A program made the position numbers and the translations under genes. This document shows positions 6,621 through 13,777 of a stretch of DNA of 41,195 nt, piece by piece. This DNA is from a virus, in IMG/VR virus record IMGVR_UViG_3300020469_000094, positions 1-41,195 of that record; one strand, written 5' to 3'. The notes beneath the pieces were generated by a model. The model saw nothing but the letters and a program-made list of their open reading frames with translations, was not told the DNA's origin and searched no databases. How positions within the stretch are numbered: the stretch's first letter is position 1; each line of letters opens with the position of its first letter.

Positions 6621-6892
6621 TGGACATTGGACAATTAGTATCAGATTATGGATTTCCAGCAGTTATGGCTGTAGGAATGGGTTATTTTATTTGGTATATT
6701 TGGCACTTTATTAATACGGTGATTGAGCCTGAGCTAGAAAAAATGCACATGGCTTTAATTAGAGTAATAGATCAAACAAGGATGTTAGATCAAGATATGA
6801 TAAGATTACAGCAAAAAGTAAATGTAGTTTTAAGGTATAAAGAAAATGCAAAGAAGAAGCGAGGAAAAAGAAATGAAAAGCAAAATAATTAA
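6620..6892 (+). CDS. Holin-like small membrane protein 2
   Basis: 90 residues: one N-terminal membrane helix (~residues 11-33, FPAVMAVGMGYFIWYIWHFI), a helical segment with heptad spacing, and a very basic tail (KKKRGKRNEKQNN). The plan fits BhlA/UviB-like phage holins. It overlaps the previous stop by one base and the CsgF-like start by 20 bases, so it is translationally tied to the curli-like genes. Function as holin is inferred. Confidence 0.55.
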   Translation: MDIGQLVSDYGFPAVMAVGMGYFIWYIWHFINTVIEPELEKMHMALIRVIDQTRMLDQDMIRLQQKVNVVLRYKENAKKKRGKRNEKQNN

Positions 6893-7400
6893 TTTTATAT
6901 TTATTTTTACGCTATTATTAATAGCAACACCATCATCACAAGCTGATGAATTAGTACATAAATTTAAAAGTCCTTCCTTTAGTGGTATAGGGACTTCATC
7001 ACACTATTTAACTATAGAAAACCAAGAATTCTCACGTAAAAAAGCAATTGCTGATGATATTGAAGCTGCTTTATTACAAGCTGAGCGAGATGCAGAAAAC
7101 ACAACTCTAGCTAAATTTATGAGAAACCTAGAAAGCAGGATATATGCTCAACTTAGTAAACAGTTGGTAGAAAGTTTATTTTCTACTTGCGATATTACCG
7201 ACCCAGCATGTCAACAATCAAGCTTTGGTAGTTTTGTATTAGAAGGTAATACTATTACTTACCAAAGAACAACTTGTGATGCATCAATATATGCATGTGT
7301 ACAAGATGAAGAAGTTATAATTATGACAATTACCGCAGAAGATGGATCTGAAACTACGATAGTTATTCCTATAGGAGCTGGAAGTGCTGGAACAGGCTAA
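6873..7400 (+). CDS. csgF: CsgF-like curli assembly factor
   Basis: 175 residues from the ATG at 6873, preceded by GAGGAAAAAG; an upstream ATG at 6846 would bury the signal peptide. Residues 1-24 are a Sec signal peptide (IINFIFIFTLLLIATPSSQADE). The mature start LVHKFKSPSFSG matches the CsgF pattern FxNPxFGG, the segment that plugs into the CsgG pore in E. coli. A helical middle and a C-terminal beta part (residues 146-166) follow, as in CsgF. Two cysteine pairs (106/113, 135/142), not present in E. coli CsgF as I remember it, could form disulfide loops. It sits just ahead of csgG, as in pelagimyophage CsgGF loci I recall. Confidence 0.82.
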   Translation: MKSKIINFIFIFTLLLIATPSSQADELVHKFKSPSFSGIGTSSHYLTIENQEFSRKKAIADDIEAALLQAERDAENTTLAKFMRNLESRIYAQLSKQLVESLFSTCDITDPACQQSSFGSFVLEGNTITYQRTTCDASIYACVQDEEVIIMTITAEDGSETTIVIPIGAGSAGTG

Positions 7401-8277
7401 AAAAGCAATATCACTATTATCAGTAATAGTACTAACAAGTTGTGCTGGGATGCCTAGTATGACTGATAGCTGTAAAGATAGCTTAATGGAATATTATGGC
7501 GAATGTAGAGAAAAGCCAATAGTAGTTCACTTACCAACACATAAGGAATTATTAGAATTACCAGCACCAGAAAAACAACCTGTGGTGGCAGTATATAATT
7601 TTCCAGATTTAACAGGACAAAGAAAACAAAAAGGCGATTCAGCTTTATTTTCAACAGCCGTTTCACAAGGAGCATCTACTATGTTAATAGATGCTTTAAA
7701 AACTGCTGGTGGTGGAAGCTGGTTTAGAGTTGTCGAAAGAGTTGGCCTGGATCATTTAACTAGAGAAAGACAAATAGTTAGAACAACTAGAGAACAATAT
7801 GGCGAAGAGGACGAAACAGGATTAGCTCCTTTACTTTTCGCTGGAATCATTCTTGAGGGAGGTGTCATTGGATTTGATACTAACATCGAGACTGGGGGTG
7901 CAGGAGCACGATATCTTGGAGTAGGAACTTCGCGAGCCTATAGAAGAGATATAGTTACTGTACATTTAAGAGCCGTTAGCACATTGACGGGTGAAGTTTT
8001 ACTTAATGTGCAAACATCAAAAACCATTTTGGCTGTCGCTAATGGATATGATGTTTTTAAATTCGTCGATATGAGTACTCAGCTTGTAGAAATAGAAGAT
8101 GGGATAACTGAAAATGAATCCGTGACACGGTCACTTCGATCAACAATTGAAGCAGCTGTGTTGGAACTAATATACCAGGGTCATGACAGAGACTTTTGGG
8201 AAATAAAAGCAGGACATCGTCACCCTCATCAGGATGATGGGAATAACGATAAACACGCTTTAAACGAGGAAAACTAA
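7384..8277 (+). CDS. csgG: CsgG-like outer-membrane curli secretion pore (lipoprotein)
   Basis: 297 residues from a GTG start inside csgF. A lipoprotein signal ends with LTSC (Cys20). The CsgG core is strongly conserved: LELPAP (57-62), VYNFPDLTGQ (70-79), FSTAVSQGASTMLIDAL (89-105), VVERVGLDHL (116-125), RERQIVR, a GAGARYLGVGTS block (172-183) and TSKTILAV (211-218). CsgG forms a nonameric 36-strand beta-barrel exporting amyloid subunits. The constriction loop RKQKGDSALF (80-89) keeps the Phe but not the Tyr/Asn I remember from E. coli. The tail after 275 is His/Asp-rich. CsgE is not seen nearby. Confidence 0.9.
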   Translation: MLEQAKKAISLLSVIVLTSCAGMPSMTDSCKDSLMEYYGECREKPIVVHLPTHKELLELPAPEKQPVVAVYNFPDLTGQRKQKGDSALFSTAVSQGASTMLIDALKTAGGGSWFRVVERVGLDHLTRERQIVRTTREQYGEEDETGLAPLLFAGIILEGGVIGFDTNIETGGAGARYLGVGTSRAYRRDIVTVHLRAVSTLTGEVLLNVQTSKTILAVANGYDVFKFVDMSTQLVEIEDGITENESVTRSLRSTIEAAVLELIYQGHDRDFWEIKAGHRHPHQDDGNNDKHALNEEN

Positions 8278-9006
8278 ATGAAAATGTTAAATAGATATAT
8301 CGCATTTGCAATTTTGTTATGCCCTATAGTTGCTTTTGCCGGCGCTAATGACAACAAGATCTTACTCGACCAGAGTGGAGATACACTAAACTTAACTATT
8401 GACCAAGTAGGTTATGGTAATAAGTTATGTGGATCTATTTCTAGTGGCGATTGTGCTACTGATTGGGTCTTGACTGGTAACACTGTGACTATGGACATTG
8501 ATATGCTAGGTAATTTAAACCAAATCTTCGGACCAACCTTATTTGATAATACTGACGTTGACTTAAAGTTAACAGGTAATAGCAATATTTGGGATTGGAA
8601 CGTAGGATATGGTGGAAGTGCTGATGCTTCAGTCGTTGATGTAGCAGTAACTGGAAACTCAAATACATTCGATATAGATTGGGGCTACGCAGCTTCAGCT
8701 GAAAGATTGGATTTTGATCTAGATATTACTGGTGGATCTAACGTCTGGGATATCAATATTGATGCTGATGACGTTACATGGAATGTTGACGTAGTTGGAT
8801 CTTCAAATAATTTTATGACAGCACAAACAGATGGTTCTGATCAATCTCTAACTATGGAGTGGATTGGAAGTAGTGGTGATATTGATATCACTCAATCATC
8901 TGGCACATGCCCAACAGGTATAACAAGCTGTTATGGAGTAATTAATGCAGAATTCGATACTGAAAACGCTGTGGTTAATATCGTCCAAAAAGATACTACT
9001 GACTAG
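8278..9006 (+). CDS. Curlin-like (CsgA/CsgB-type) secreted repeat protein 1
   Basis: 242 residues with a Sec signal peptide (cleavage after VAFA, ~residue 21) and GAGGAAAA before the ATG. The mature part is made of ~20-25-residue beta repeats. The first contains LNLTIDQVGYGN (37-48), a curlin-type Q-x-G-x-x-N turn; later ones use V-x-V-x-G-x-SN-x-[FW]-D, for example at LTGNSNIWDW and VTGNSNTFDI. It is strongly acidic and rich in Asp, Asn, Trp and Gly. Cysteine pairs 51/59 and 211/218 bracket the repeats. Being next to csgG, it is the likely export cargo. A beta-solenoid amyloid or fibre is inferred. Confidence 0.72.
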   Translation: MKMLNRYIAFAILLCPIVAFAGANDNKILLDQSGDTLNLTIDQVGYGNKLCGSISSGDCATDWVLTGNTVTMDIDMLGNLNQIFGPTLFDNTDVDLKLTGNSNIWDWNVGYGGSADASVVDVAVTGNSNTFDIDWGYAASAERLDFDLDITGGSNVWDINIDADDVTWNVDVVGSSNNFMTAQTDGSDQSLTMEWIGSSGDIDITQSSGTCPTGITSCYGVINAEFDTENAVVNIVQKDTTD

Positions 9007-10108
9007 TTTATTAGTTAGTACGTTTTCTTTTGCAGATGATATAGGCGGCATAGAAGAACATAAGGGCAGTGGTGGTATAACACGCTCAGGCGAAAATATT
9101 ACCACTGAACTTGGTTTAGCTATACAGCAAATGGATCATGTAGAAACAGCTAAAGGCCGTATGCTACTAAAGTTCTTAGACGATTCAGTTGTTCGTTTAA
9201 CTGAACACACTGAAGTAACGCTTACTGAATATTACTACGATCCTAATAAAAAGGCTGATGCTAATATGACTATGAAATTCGTGGCTGGTACAGCGCGATT
9301 TTCAACTGGAAGATTAGGTTTAGTACCAAAAGAAAATATAAAAATAGAAACTCCAACTGCCACTATAGCGGTTAGAGGTACAGATTTCACAACCTCGGTT
9401 GATGAATTGGGAAGAAGCTTAGTTATACTTCTACCTGAAACTGAATGTACAATTGACGGTGACTGTTCTCCAAGTGGTGAAATAACGGTTACTAACGAAG
9501 GAGGTGTTGTTACACTTAGTGAAGCTTATCAAGCAACGATGGTTTCAAGTTTTAACACAATTCCAAGTCAACCAGTTGTATTAGATAATATTAACTTAAA
9601 TATGATAGACAATATGTTTATCGTGAGTCCACCAAATGAAATTGAAGAAAAACAAGATGAAGGAAGTAATGGAACTGGGAATGCTGATAACAATATTCTG
9701 GATTTTACTGATCTCGATACAGACTACCTAGCTGATGATTTTTTAGCTGAGGATAATCTAGAGTTTAATGAACTCGATATGGATTTATTAGATGTCGACT
9801 TTCTACAAGACATATTGGTGGCATTGGAAAAAGTAAGTATCTTTAATCGTAGATCAGCACTAGATAGTTCATCAGGCGATATACAAGGAACTTTAGCCCC
9901 AGGGTTCGATAAAGATACACAATATAATACTATAATTGACCAAGGGGCTGGTCAAATATGGTTCTATAGAGAAGTAAACGGAGTAATTTCTGTTAAAATA
10001 CCTATAGGAACTAATTTAACTTTGGATACAGAAAATGAAGGTAGAAAAAATAACATTATTGTTGGCGATGGCCAGTCTGTTATTATCATCATTCGTCAAG
10101 GCGGATAA
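8945..10108 (+). CDS. FecR-domain secreted/periplasmic protein
   Basis: 387 residues. The start at 8945, with GGAG at 8935-8938, lies inside the preceding curlin-like gene, so the signal peptide (KKILLTSLLVSTFSFA) is encoded in the overlap. Residues ~45-180 form a FecR-type domain; the signature PTATIAVRGTDFTT is at ~137-150, followed by DELGRSLVILLPE. FecR domains sense or bind in the periplasm and often sit beside CHASE2-cyclase genes, as here (11083). Residues ~252-291 are an Asp/Leu-rich repeated stretch (FTDLDTDYLADDFLAED). One cysteine pair (168/174) is present. Confidence 0.8.
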   Translation: MQNSILKTLWLISSKKILLTSLLVSTFSFADDIGGIEEHKGSGGITRSGENITTELGLAIQQMDHVETAKGRMLLKFLDDSVVRLTEHTEVTLTEYYYDPNKKADANMTMKFVAGTARFSTGRLGLVPKENIKIETPTATIAVRGTDFTTSVDELGRSLVILLPETECTIDGDCSPSGEITVTNEGGVVTLSEAYQATMVSSFNTIPSQPVVLDNINLNMIDNMFIVSPPNEIEEKQDEGSNGTGNADNNILDFTDLDTDYLADDFLAEDNLEFNELDMDLLDVDFLQDILVALEKVSIFNRRSALDSSSGDIQGTLAPGFDKDTQYNTIIDQGAGQIWFYREVNGVISVKIPIGTNLTLDTENEGRKNNIIVGDGQSVIIIIRQGG

Positions 10109-10748
10109 TTTAATAGAATTAAAAAATGTTGAATCTAATGATTTAGATCTTACTATAGAACAGGTAGGAGCTAATAATACTATACAGTGCTATCAAGATA
10201 ATTGGTGCTATATAAAGGATAGTGTTACTATAGATTTTAAACAAGTAAATACATCCACTGCAACAAATGTTTTAGAAATTTGGCATGTAGAAGATGGTAA
10301 TAATACTATACGATGGGGTCAAGGTGTTTCACTCAATAATAAGAATTCTACAACATGGGTATATGATGGAACTGAAGGCGGTGGTCATTACGCTAGAATA
10401 GATGTACATGGCGGTGGTAATAATTTTATAGGATATCAGCAAAATGCTGGTGATACTACTGGACACATTTTTACATCTCTTATTTTTAGTGATAATAATG
10501 ACATATGGGTTAGACAAAAAAATAATGGTCGTAAAGAATTAAACCTATACACAACATCAGATGGTAATACTATAGATGTTTTGCAAAAAACAAACGGTGG
10601 TGAACATACTGCTAATATAGCTTTACATGGTTCACAACCAACAACTTTAAATTTAATACAACAAGGACAAACTGATCAATCATATTCTATTACACAAAAT
10701 TGTGTAACGGTTGGTGGTTGTTCTATCAGTGTAACACAGGGTAATTAA
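10035..10748 (+). CDS. Curlin-like secreted repeat protein 2
   Basis: 237 residues. The signal peptide (KITLLLAMASLLLSSFVKA) is encoded within the 3' end of the FecR gene, a 74-base overlap; GGA lies 8 bases before the ATG. Residues 37-48 (LDLTIEQVGANN) match curlin-like protein 1 at the same positions. The body has beta repeats with QxG/NNT turns, ending TLNLIQQGQTDQSYSITQN, very close to the curlin repeat (Q-x-G-x-x-[NQ]). Cysteine pairs 52/58 and 223/229 bracket the repeats. It may act as nucleator or second subunit alongside protein 1; which is which cannot be told. Confidence 0.72.
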   Translation: MKVEKITLLLAMASLLLSSFVKADNLIELKNVESNDLDLTIEQVGANNTIQCYQDNWCYIKDSVTIDFKQVNTSTATNVLEIWHVEDGNNTIRWGQGVSLNNKNSTTWVYDGTEGGGHYARIDVHGGGNNFIGYQQNAGDTTGHIFTSLIFSDNNDIWVRQKNNGRKELNLYTTSDGNTIDVLQKTNGGEHTANIALHGSQPTTLNLIQQGQTDQSYSITQNCVTVGGCSISVTQGN

Positions 10749-10749
10749 T

Positions 10750-11010
10750 ATGGAATGTCCAGAAGATCTTATATGTTTTACTGAAGAAGAGTGGACAAAC
10801 TTTTTAACTGAATATGAACTCGATATTGTAAATGAGGTTGGCACACCAACTTCTACAAGTGATGCGGAAGCGGCAATAAACTTTACATGGGAAATTTTAT
10901 TTCTCTCGCCATGGGAATTAGCTTACATAGCTTTACCTATGAGCGTTTTAGCGTTTTACGGGCTCACAATATATGCAATATTCAAATGGCTTCAGAAAAA
11001 ATTTAACTAA
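10750..11010 (+). CDS. Small membrane protein of the curli-like module
   Basis: 86 residues. The N-terminal 50 residues are acidic and contain the pair Cys3/Cys9 (MECPEDLICF). One membrane helix follows (~residues 55-78, PWELAYIALPMSVLAFYGLTIYAIF), then a basic KWLQKKFN end, suggesting N-out/C-in topology. It follows curlin-like protein 2 by one base. It might anchor or regulate the secreted products or act as a small accessory to the cyclase. Family not recognised. Confidence 0.6.
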   Translation: MECPEDLICFTEEEWTNFLTEYELDIVNEVGTPTSTSDAEAAINFTWEILFLSPWELAYIALPMSVLAFYGLTIYAIFKWLQKKFN

Positions 11011-11082
11011 TTTAAAATATTATATAAGAAGAAAATACGGCTATCCTAATCAGAAAAAAGGATTATTAATAGATATATACGC

Positions 11083-12915
11083 ATGAAATACATTACTTCA
11101 ATATGGACAACACTATTAATAATTGTTTTATTAATTGGTTTAAGAGTACAAGATCCTCAGTTATTAGAAGAAACTAGATTAAATGCCTTTGATCAATATA
11201 TCCAATCACTACCTGATAAACATTCAGACCAAATTGTATTAATTGATATAGGCGAAGATAGCCTAGAAGCATTAGGACAATATCCATTCCCAAGACAAAC
11301 ATACGCACAGATGATATCTGATTTACGTAATGCAAATGCAGGTATGATTGGATTTACTATAATGTTTCCAGAGTCAGATAGATTTGGTGGTGACGAAATA
11401 TTTGCATCATGGATCAGAGATAATGGAATCATATTATCACAAGACGCAAGCTCAGCAGGAAGAAGTAATCAAGCACCATATGTAGGAACAGCAATAAAAG
11501 GTATAGGCGATCCATATAATTATGCATATGAATACACTGGATTAGTAACTAATATATCAATGTTAGAATCAGAAGCTTGGGGTGTAGGATTAATAAATGG
11601 AGCTCAAGAGGTTGATAATGTCACAAGAAGAATACCTCTAATATCACAAGTAAACAATAAATTATATCCGTCATTTGCATTAGAAACTATTAGAGTACTT
11701 CAAGACAAAAAATCATATACGATGCATGTCGAAGATTTTGGTATATTAGATGTAATGATTCCACCATATGAACCAGTAAAAACTGATACTAATGGATCTA
11801 TATGGATTAATACAAATTACACATTTGATAGTTATATGTATGGAGTAGATGCATTACCTAATTTAAATGGAAAAACAGTTATTGTAGGAGTTACAGCTTC
11901 TGGTATAGTTCCACAAACATCAACACCGATGGGATTGGTATATCCTCATCAGTTACAGGCTTCTGTTATACAAACTATAATGGATGGATCTTCTATATCT
12001 CGTCCGCAGTGGGCAGATTCAATGGAAATATTAGTTGGTTTGATTCTATCTTTAGTATTGGTTTTGACGGTATATTATCTACCGATCTGGGCATCGCTTG
12101 TTGTCTTCTTCTCGAACGTTGCAATTGCTGCATCTTCTGTATATTTCTTCTGGTACGAATGGGGTATACTCCTCGATCTTTCGTTTCAACTAATATTATA
12201 TATAATAACCTTCACCTCAGCGGGCTTTAATAATTTTTATAAGCAATTTATGTTACGACAACAAATTAGAAAGCAGTTTGAAACTTACCTAGATCCTAGA
12301 CAAGTGGCACTATTACAAAAAGATCCATCGCTATTAAAGCTTGGTGGAGAACGGAAAGAGATGACATTTATGTTTATGGATATAGTAGGGTTTACTCCAA
12401 TATCAGAGCATTATAAAAACAACGATGATCCTGAAGGGTTAGTGATTATTATAAATAATTATTTAGATCGTATGACTAAAGTAGTTTTAAAGCATGGTGG
12501 AACGATTGATAAGTATATGGGTGATTGTATTATGGCTTTTTGGAATGCACCATTACAGTGTGATAATCATGCAGACATGGCTTTAAAAGCAGCAGAGGAG
12601 ATAGTAGAGACAGCAGATGAACTTATTAAAGAATTGGAACAACAGGGTTTACCTAGGATTGATATTGGTATTGGTATCAACACCGGCGATTGCATCGTCG
12701 GAAACATGGGATCAGAAACTCGATTTGACTATTCCGTCATTGGAGATGCCGTTAACCTTGGAGCTAGACTCGAAGGCCAAACACGCAATTATGATGGGGT
12801 TCGAGTGTTGTTATCACAGTTCACTGCTGGAAAGTGTAAAGAGAGAAGCTTCACTCAAGTCGATAGAATACAAGTCAAAGGTAAAACAGAGAAAATTCAA
12901 ATTTTCACTATCTAA
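11083..12915 (+). CDS. CHASE2-domain class III adenylate cyclase
   Basis: 610 residues: N-terminal membrane helix (~5-20), extracytoplasmic CHASE2 sensor (~25-300), three membrane helices (~313-385), and a cytoplasmic class III cyclase domain (~420-610). Catalytic residues are present: metal-binding Asp433 (FMDIVGFT) and Asp481, purine-contacting Lys477 (DKYMGD), and transition-state Asn558 and Arg562 (VNLGARLE). The adenine-specifying position is Ser551, typical of class IIIb bacterial enzymes, so cAMP is the likely product. The domain ends normally (VKGKTEKIQIFTI), so it should be active. The ribosome-binding site is weak (AGGA ~22 bases upstream). Confidence 0.9.
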   Translation: MKYITSIWTTLLIIVLLIGLRVQDPQLLEETRLNAFDQYIQSLPDKHSDQIVLIDIGEDSLEALGQYPFPRQTYAQMISDLRNANAGMIGFTIMFPESDRFGGDEIFASWIRDNGIILSQDASSAGRSNQAPYVGTAIKGIGDPYNYAYEYTGLVTNISMLESEAWGVGLINGAQEVDNVTRRIPLISQVNNKLYPSFALETIRVLQDKKSYTMHVEDFGILDVMIPPYEPVKTDTNGSIWINTNYTFDSYMYGVDALPNLNGKTVIVGVTASGIVPQTSTPMGLVYPHQLQASVIQTIMDGSSISRPQWADSMEILVGLILSLVLVLTVYYLPIWASLVVFFSNVAIAASSVYFFWYEWGILLDLSFQLILYIITFTSAGFNNFYKQFMLRQQIRKQFETYLDPRQVALLQKDPSLLKLGGERKEMTFMFMDIVGFTPISEHYKNNDDPEGLVIIINNYLDRMTKVVLKHGGTIDKYMGDCIMAFWNAPLQCDNHADMALKAAEEIVETADELIKELEQQGLPRIDIGIGINTGDCIVGNMGSETRFDYSVIGDAVNLGARLEGQTRNYDGVRVLLSQFTAGKCKERSFTQVDRIQVKGKTEKIQIFTI

Positions 12916-13192
12916 TACTTATCCAACTGACCGCCAAATAGTATATTTTTATGTGATTAACACACTTGATATATGGACTACTTACAGGGGAGTAAAATCT
13001 GGAAAGGCTAAAGAGAAAAATCCGTTATTACCAAATAGTCCAAATATTGGAGAATTAATAGCCTTTAAGGTCGTATGGAGTGATGTAATTCTTACTTCTT
13101 TTAATGAGGAAGAAATGAGTATAGCCAATGGTATAATAACCCTAGCAGTAATAAATAACCTAAATGTTCTCCATAATATCGACGAGTTATAA
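12617..13192 (+). CDS. Secreted/membrane protein overlapping the cyclase by 299 bases
   Basis: 191 residues in the +1 frame relative to the cyclase. The N-terminus is a credible signal peptide (YLGLILVLVSTPAIASSETW) encoded over the cyclase catalytic domain. The C-terminal part reads PTDRQIVYFYVINTLDIWTTYRG, then KNPLLPNSPNIGELIAFK, a pattern of phage and bacterial membrane proteins with D-x-x-TT/QT, then NPLL, then two helices. No in-frame ATG exists after the cyclase stop, so either this long overlap is translated or a non-ATG start near 12950 is used. Function unknown. Confidence 0.55.
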   Translation: MNLLKNWNNRVYLGLILVLVSTPAIASSETWDQKLDLTIPSLEMPLTLELDSKAKHAIMMGFECCYHSSLLESVKREASLKSIEYKSKVKQRKFKFSLSNTYPTDRQIVYFYVINTLDIWTTYRGVKSGKAKEKNPLLPNSPNIGELIAFKVVWSDVILTSFNEEEMSIANGIITLAVINNLNVLHNIDEL

Positions 13193-13221
13193 GGATATAA
13201 CAAAAAAGTATAAAGAAACAC

Positions 13222-13250
13222 TGTACATTTACCAAAAAACCTGTTAGAAT
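13222..13250 (+). promoter_or_regulatory. Early-type promoter P2
   Basis: -35 TGTACA (13222-13227), 17-bp spacer, extended -10 TGT-TAGAAT (13245-13250), with AAACACTGTACA intact. It lies in the 87-base gap before the metallopeptidase gene. Confidence 0.8.
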
Positions 13251-13279
13251 GGTCATATATTAATGGAAAAGAGTTATAT

Positions 13280-13732
13280 ATGGCACATATCGTAGTAAAA
13301 GGTATTAAAAAAGCACATCGAGAAGACCTATCTCAGTACCTCTACAACCTTCAGAGAACCCTTGGTATCATCAACCTCCGTAGTAAAACCATATACCTTA
13401 CCTTTAAGAGGCGTGTAGACGGCGACGCGATGGGATATTGTTCAGGTGATCATAAGGTGGTTGAAATAGAAATAGCCAAAACTGGATGGGAATTTGAGGA
13501 TATTATGATAGCTGTAGCACATGAAATGGTACATGCTAAGCAGTTTCTAAGAAAAGAACTGATAGACGGATATATGTATAAAGGCCGTAACTATTGGGAG
13601 TGCTCATACGAACATCAACCATGGGAAAAATCAGCTTATTTAAGAGAAATGAAGTTATATAACACCTGTTATGGTCACGGTAATAGAAAAAACATGCATG
13701 TTTCTGCAAATAAACACTGTACATTTTGCTAA
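13280..13732 (+). CDS. SprT-like zinc metallopeptidase domain protein
   Basis: 150 residues. The zinc motif HEMVHAKQ is at 81-88 (His81, Glu82, His85), with a downstream PWEKSAY whose Glu could be the third ligand, as in SprT/WLM-type phage peptidases. The substrate is unknown; SprT relatives cleave DNA-bound proteins. The ribosome-binding site is GGAAAAGAG. The last ~15 residues are encoded by the palindrome and the promoter that serve the next gene, so the C-terminal tail may be non-essential. Confidence 0.7.
   Translation: MAHIVVKGIKKAHREDLSQYLYNLQRTLGIINLRSKTIYLTFKRRVDGDAMGYCSGDHKVVEIEIAKTGWEFEDIMIAVAHEMVHAKQFLRKELIDGYMYKGRNYWECSYEHQPWEKSAYLREMKLYNTCYGHGNRKNMHVSANKHCTFC
13687..13706. repeat. 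Palindromic element, copy 2 (inverted relative to copy 1)
   Basis: Contains AAACATGCATGTTT (13690-13703); the 20 bp are the reverse complement of 107-126. It lies 14 bp upstream of a -35 box, the same distance as copy 1, but here inside the 3' end of a coding region. Confidence 0.6.
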
Positions 13733-13746
13733 AAACCTGTTAGAAT
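13718..13746 (+). promoter_or_regulatory. Early-type promoter P3
   Basis: -35 TGTACA (13718-13723), 17-bp spacer, -10 TAGAAT (13741-13746) with TG extension. The -35 box is inside the metallopeptidase coding region. Confidence 0.8.
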
Positions 13747-13777
13747 AACTATATAAATTAATAAATGGAGTGAATTT

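Noticed and set aside
11011-11082. Possible hairpin (ATCCT/AGGAT) before the cyclase
   Set aside because: Only five pairs and no T-run follow; not enough for a terminator or a structured leader call.
12450-12457. TATAAATA inside the cyclase gene
   Set aside because: It encodes part of the INNYLDR segment of the conserved catalytic domain and is 160 bases from the nearest start, so coding constraint explains it; a weak promoter for the overlapping ORF cannot be excluded.
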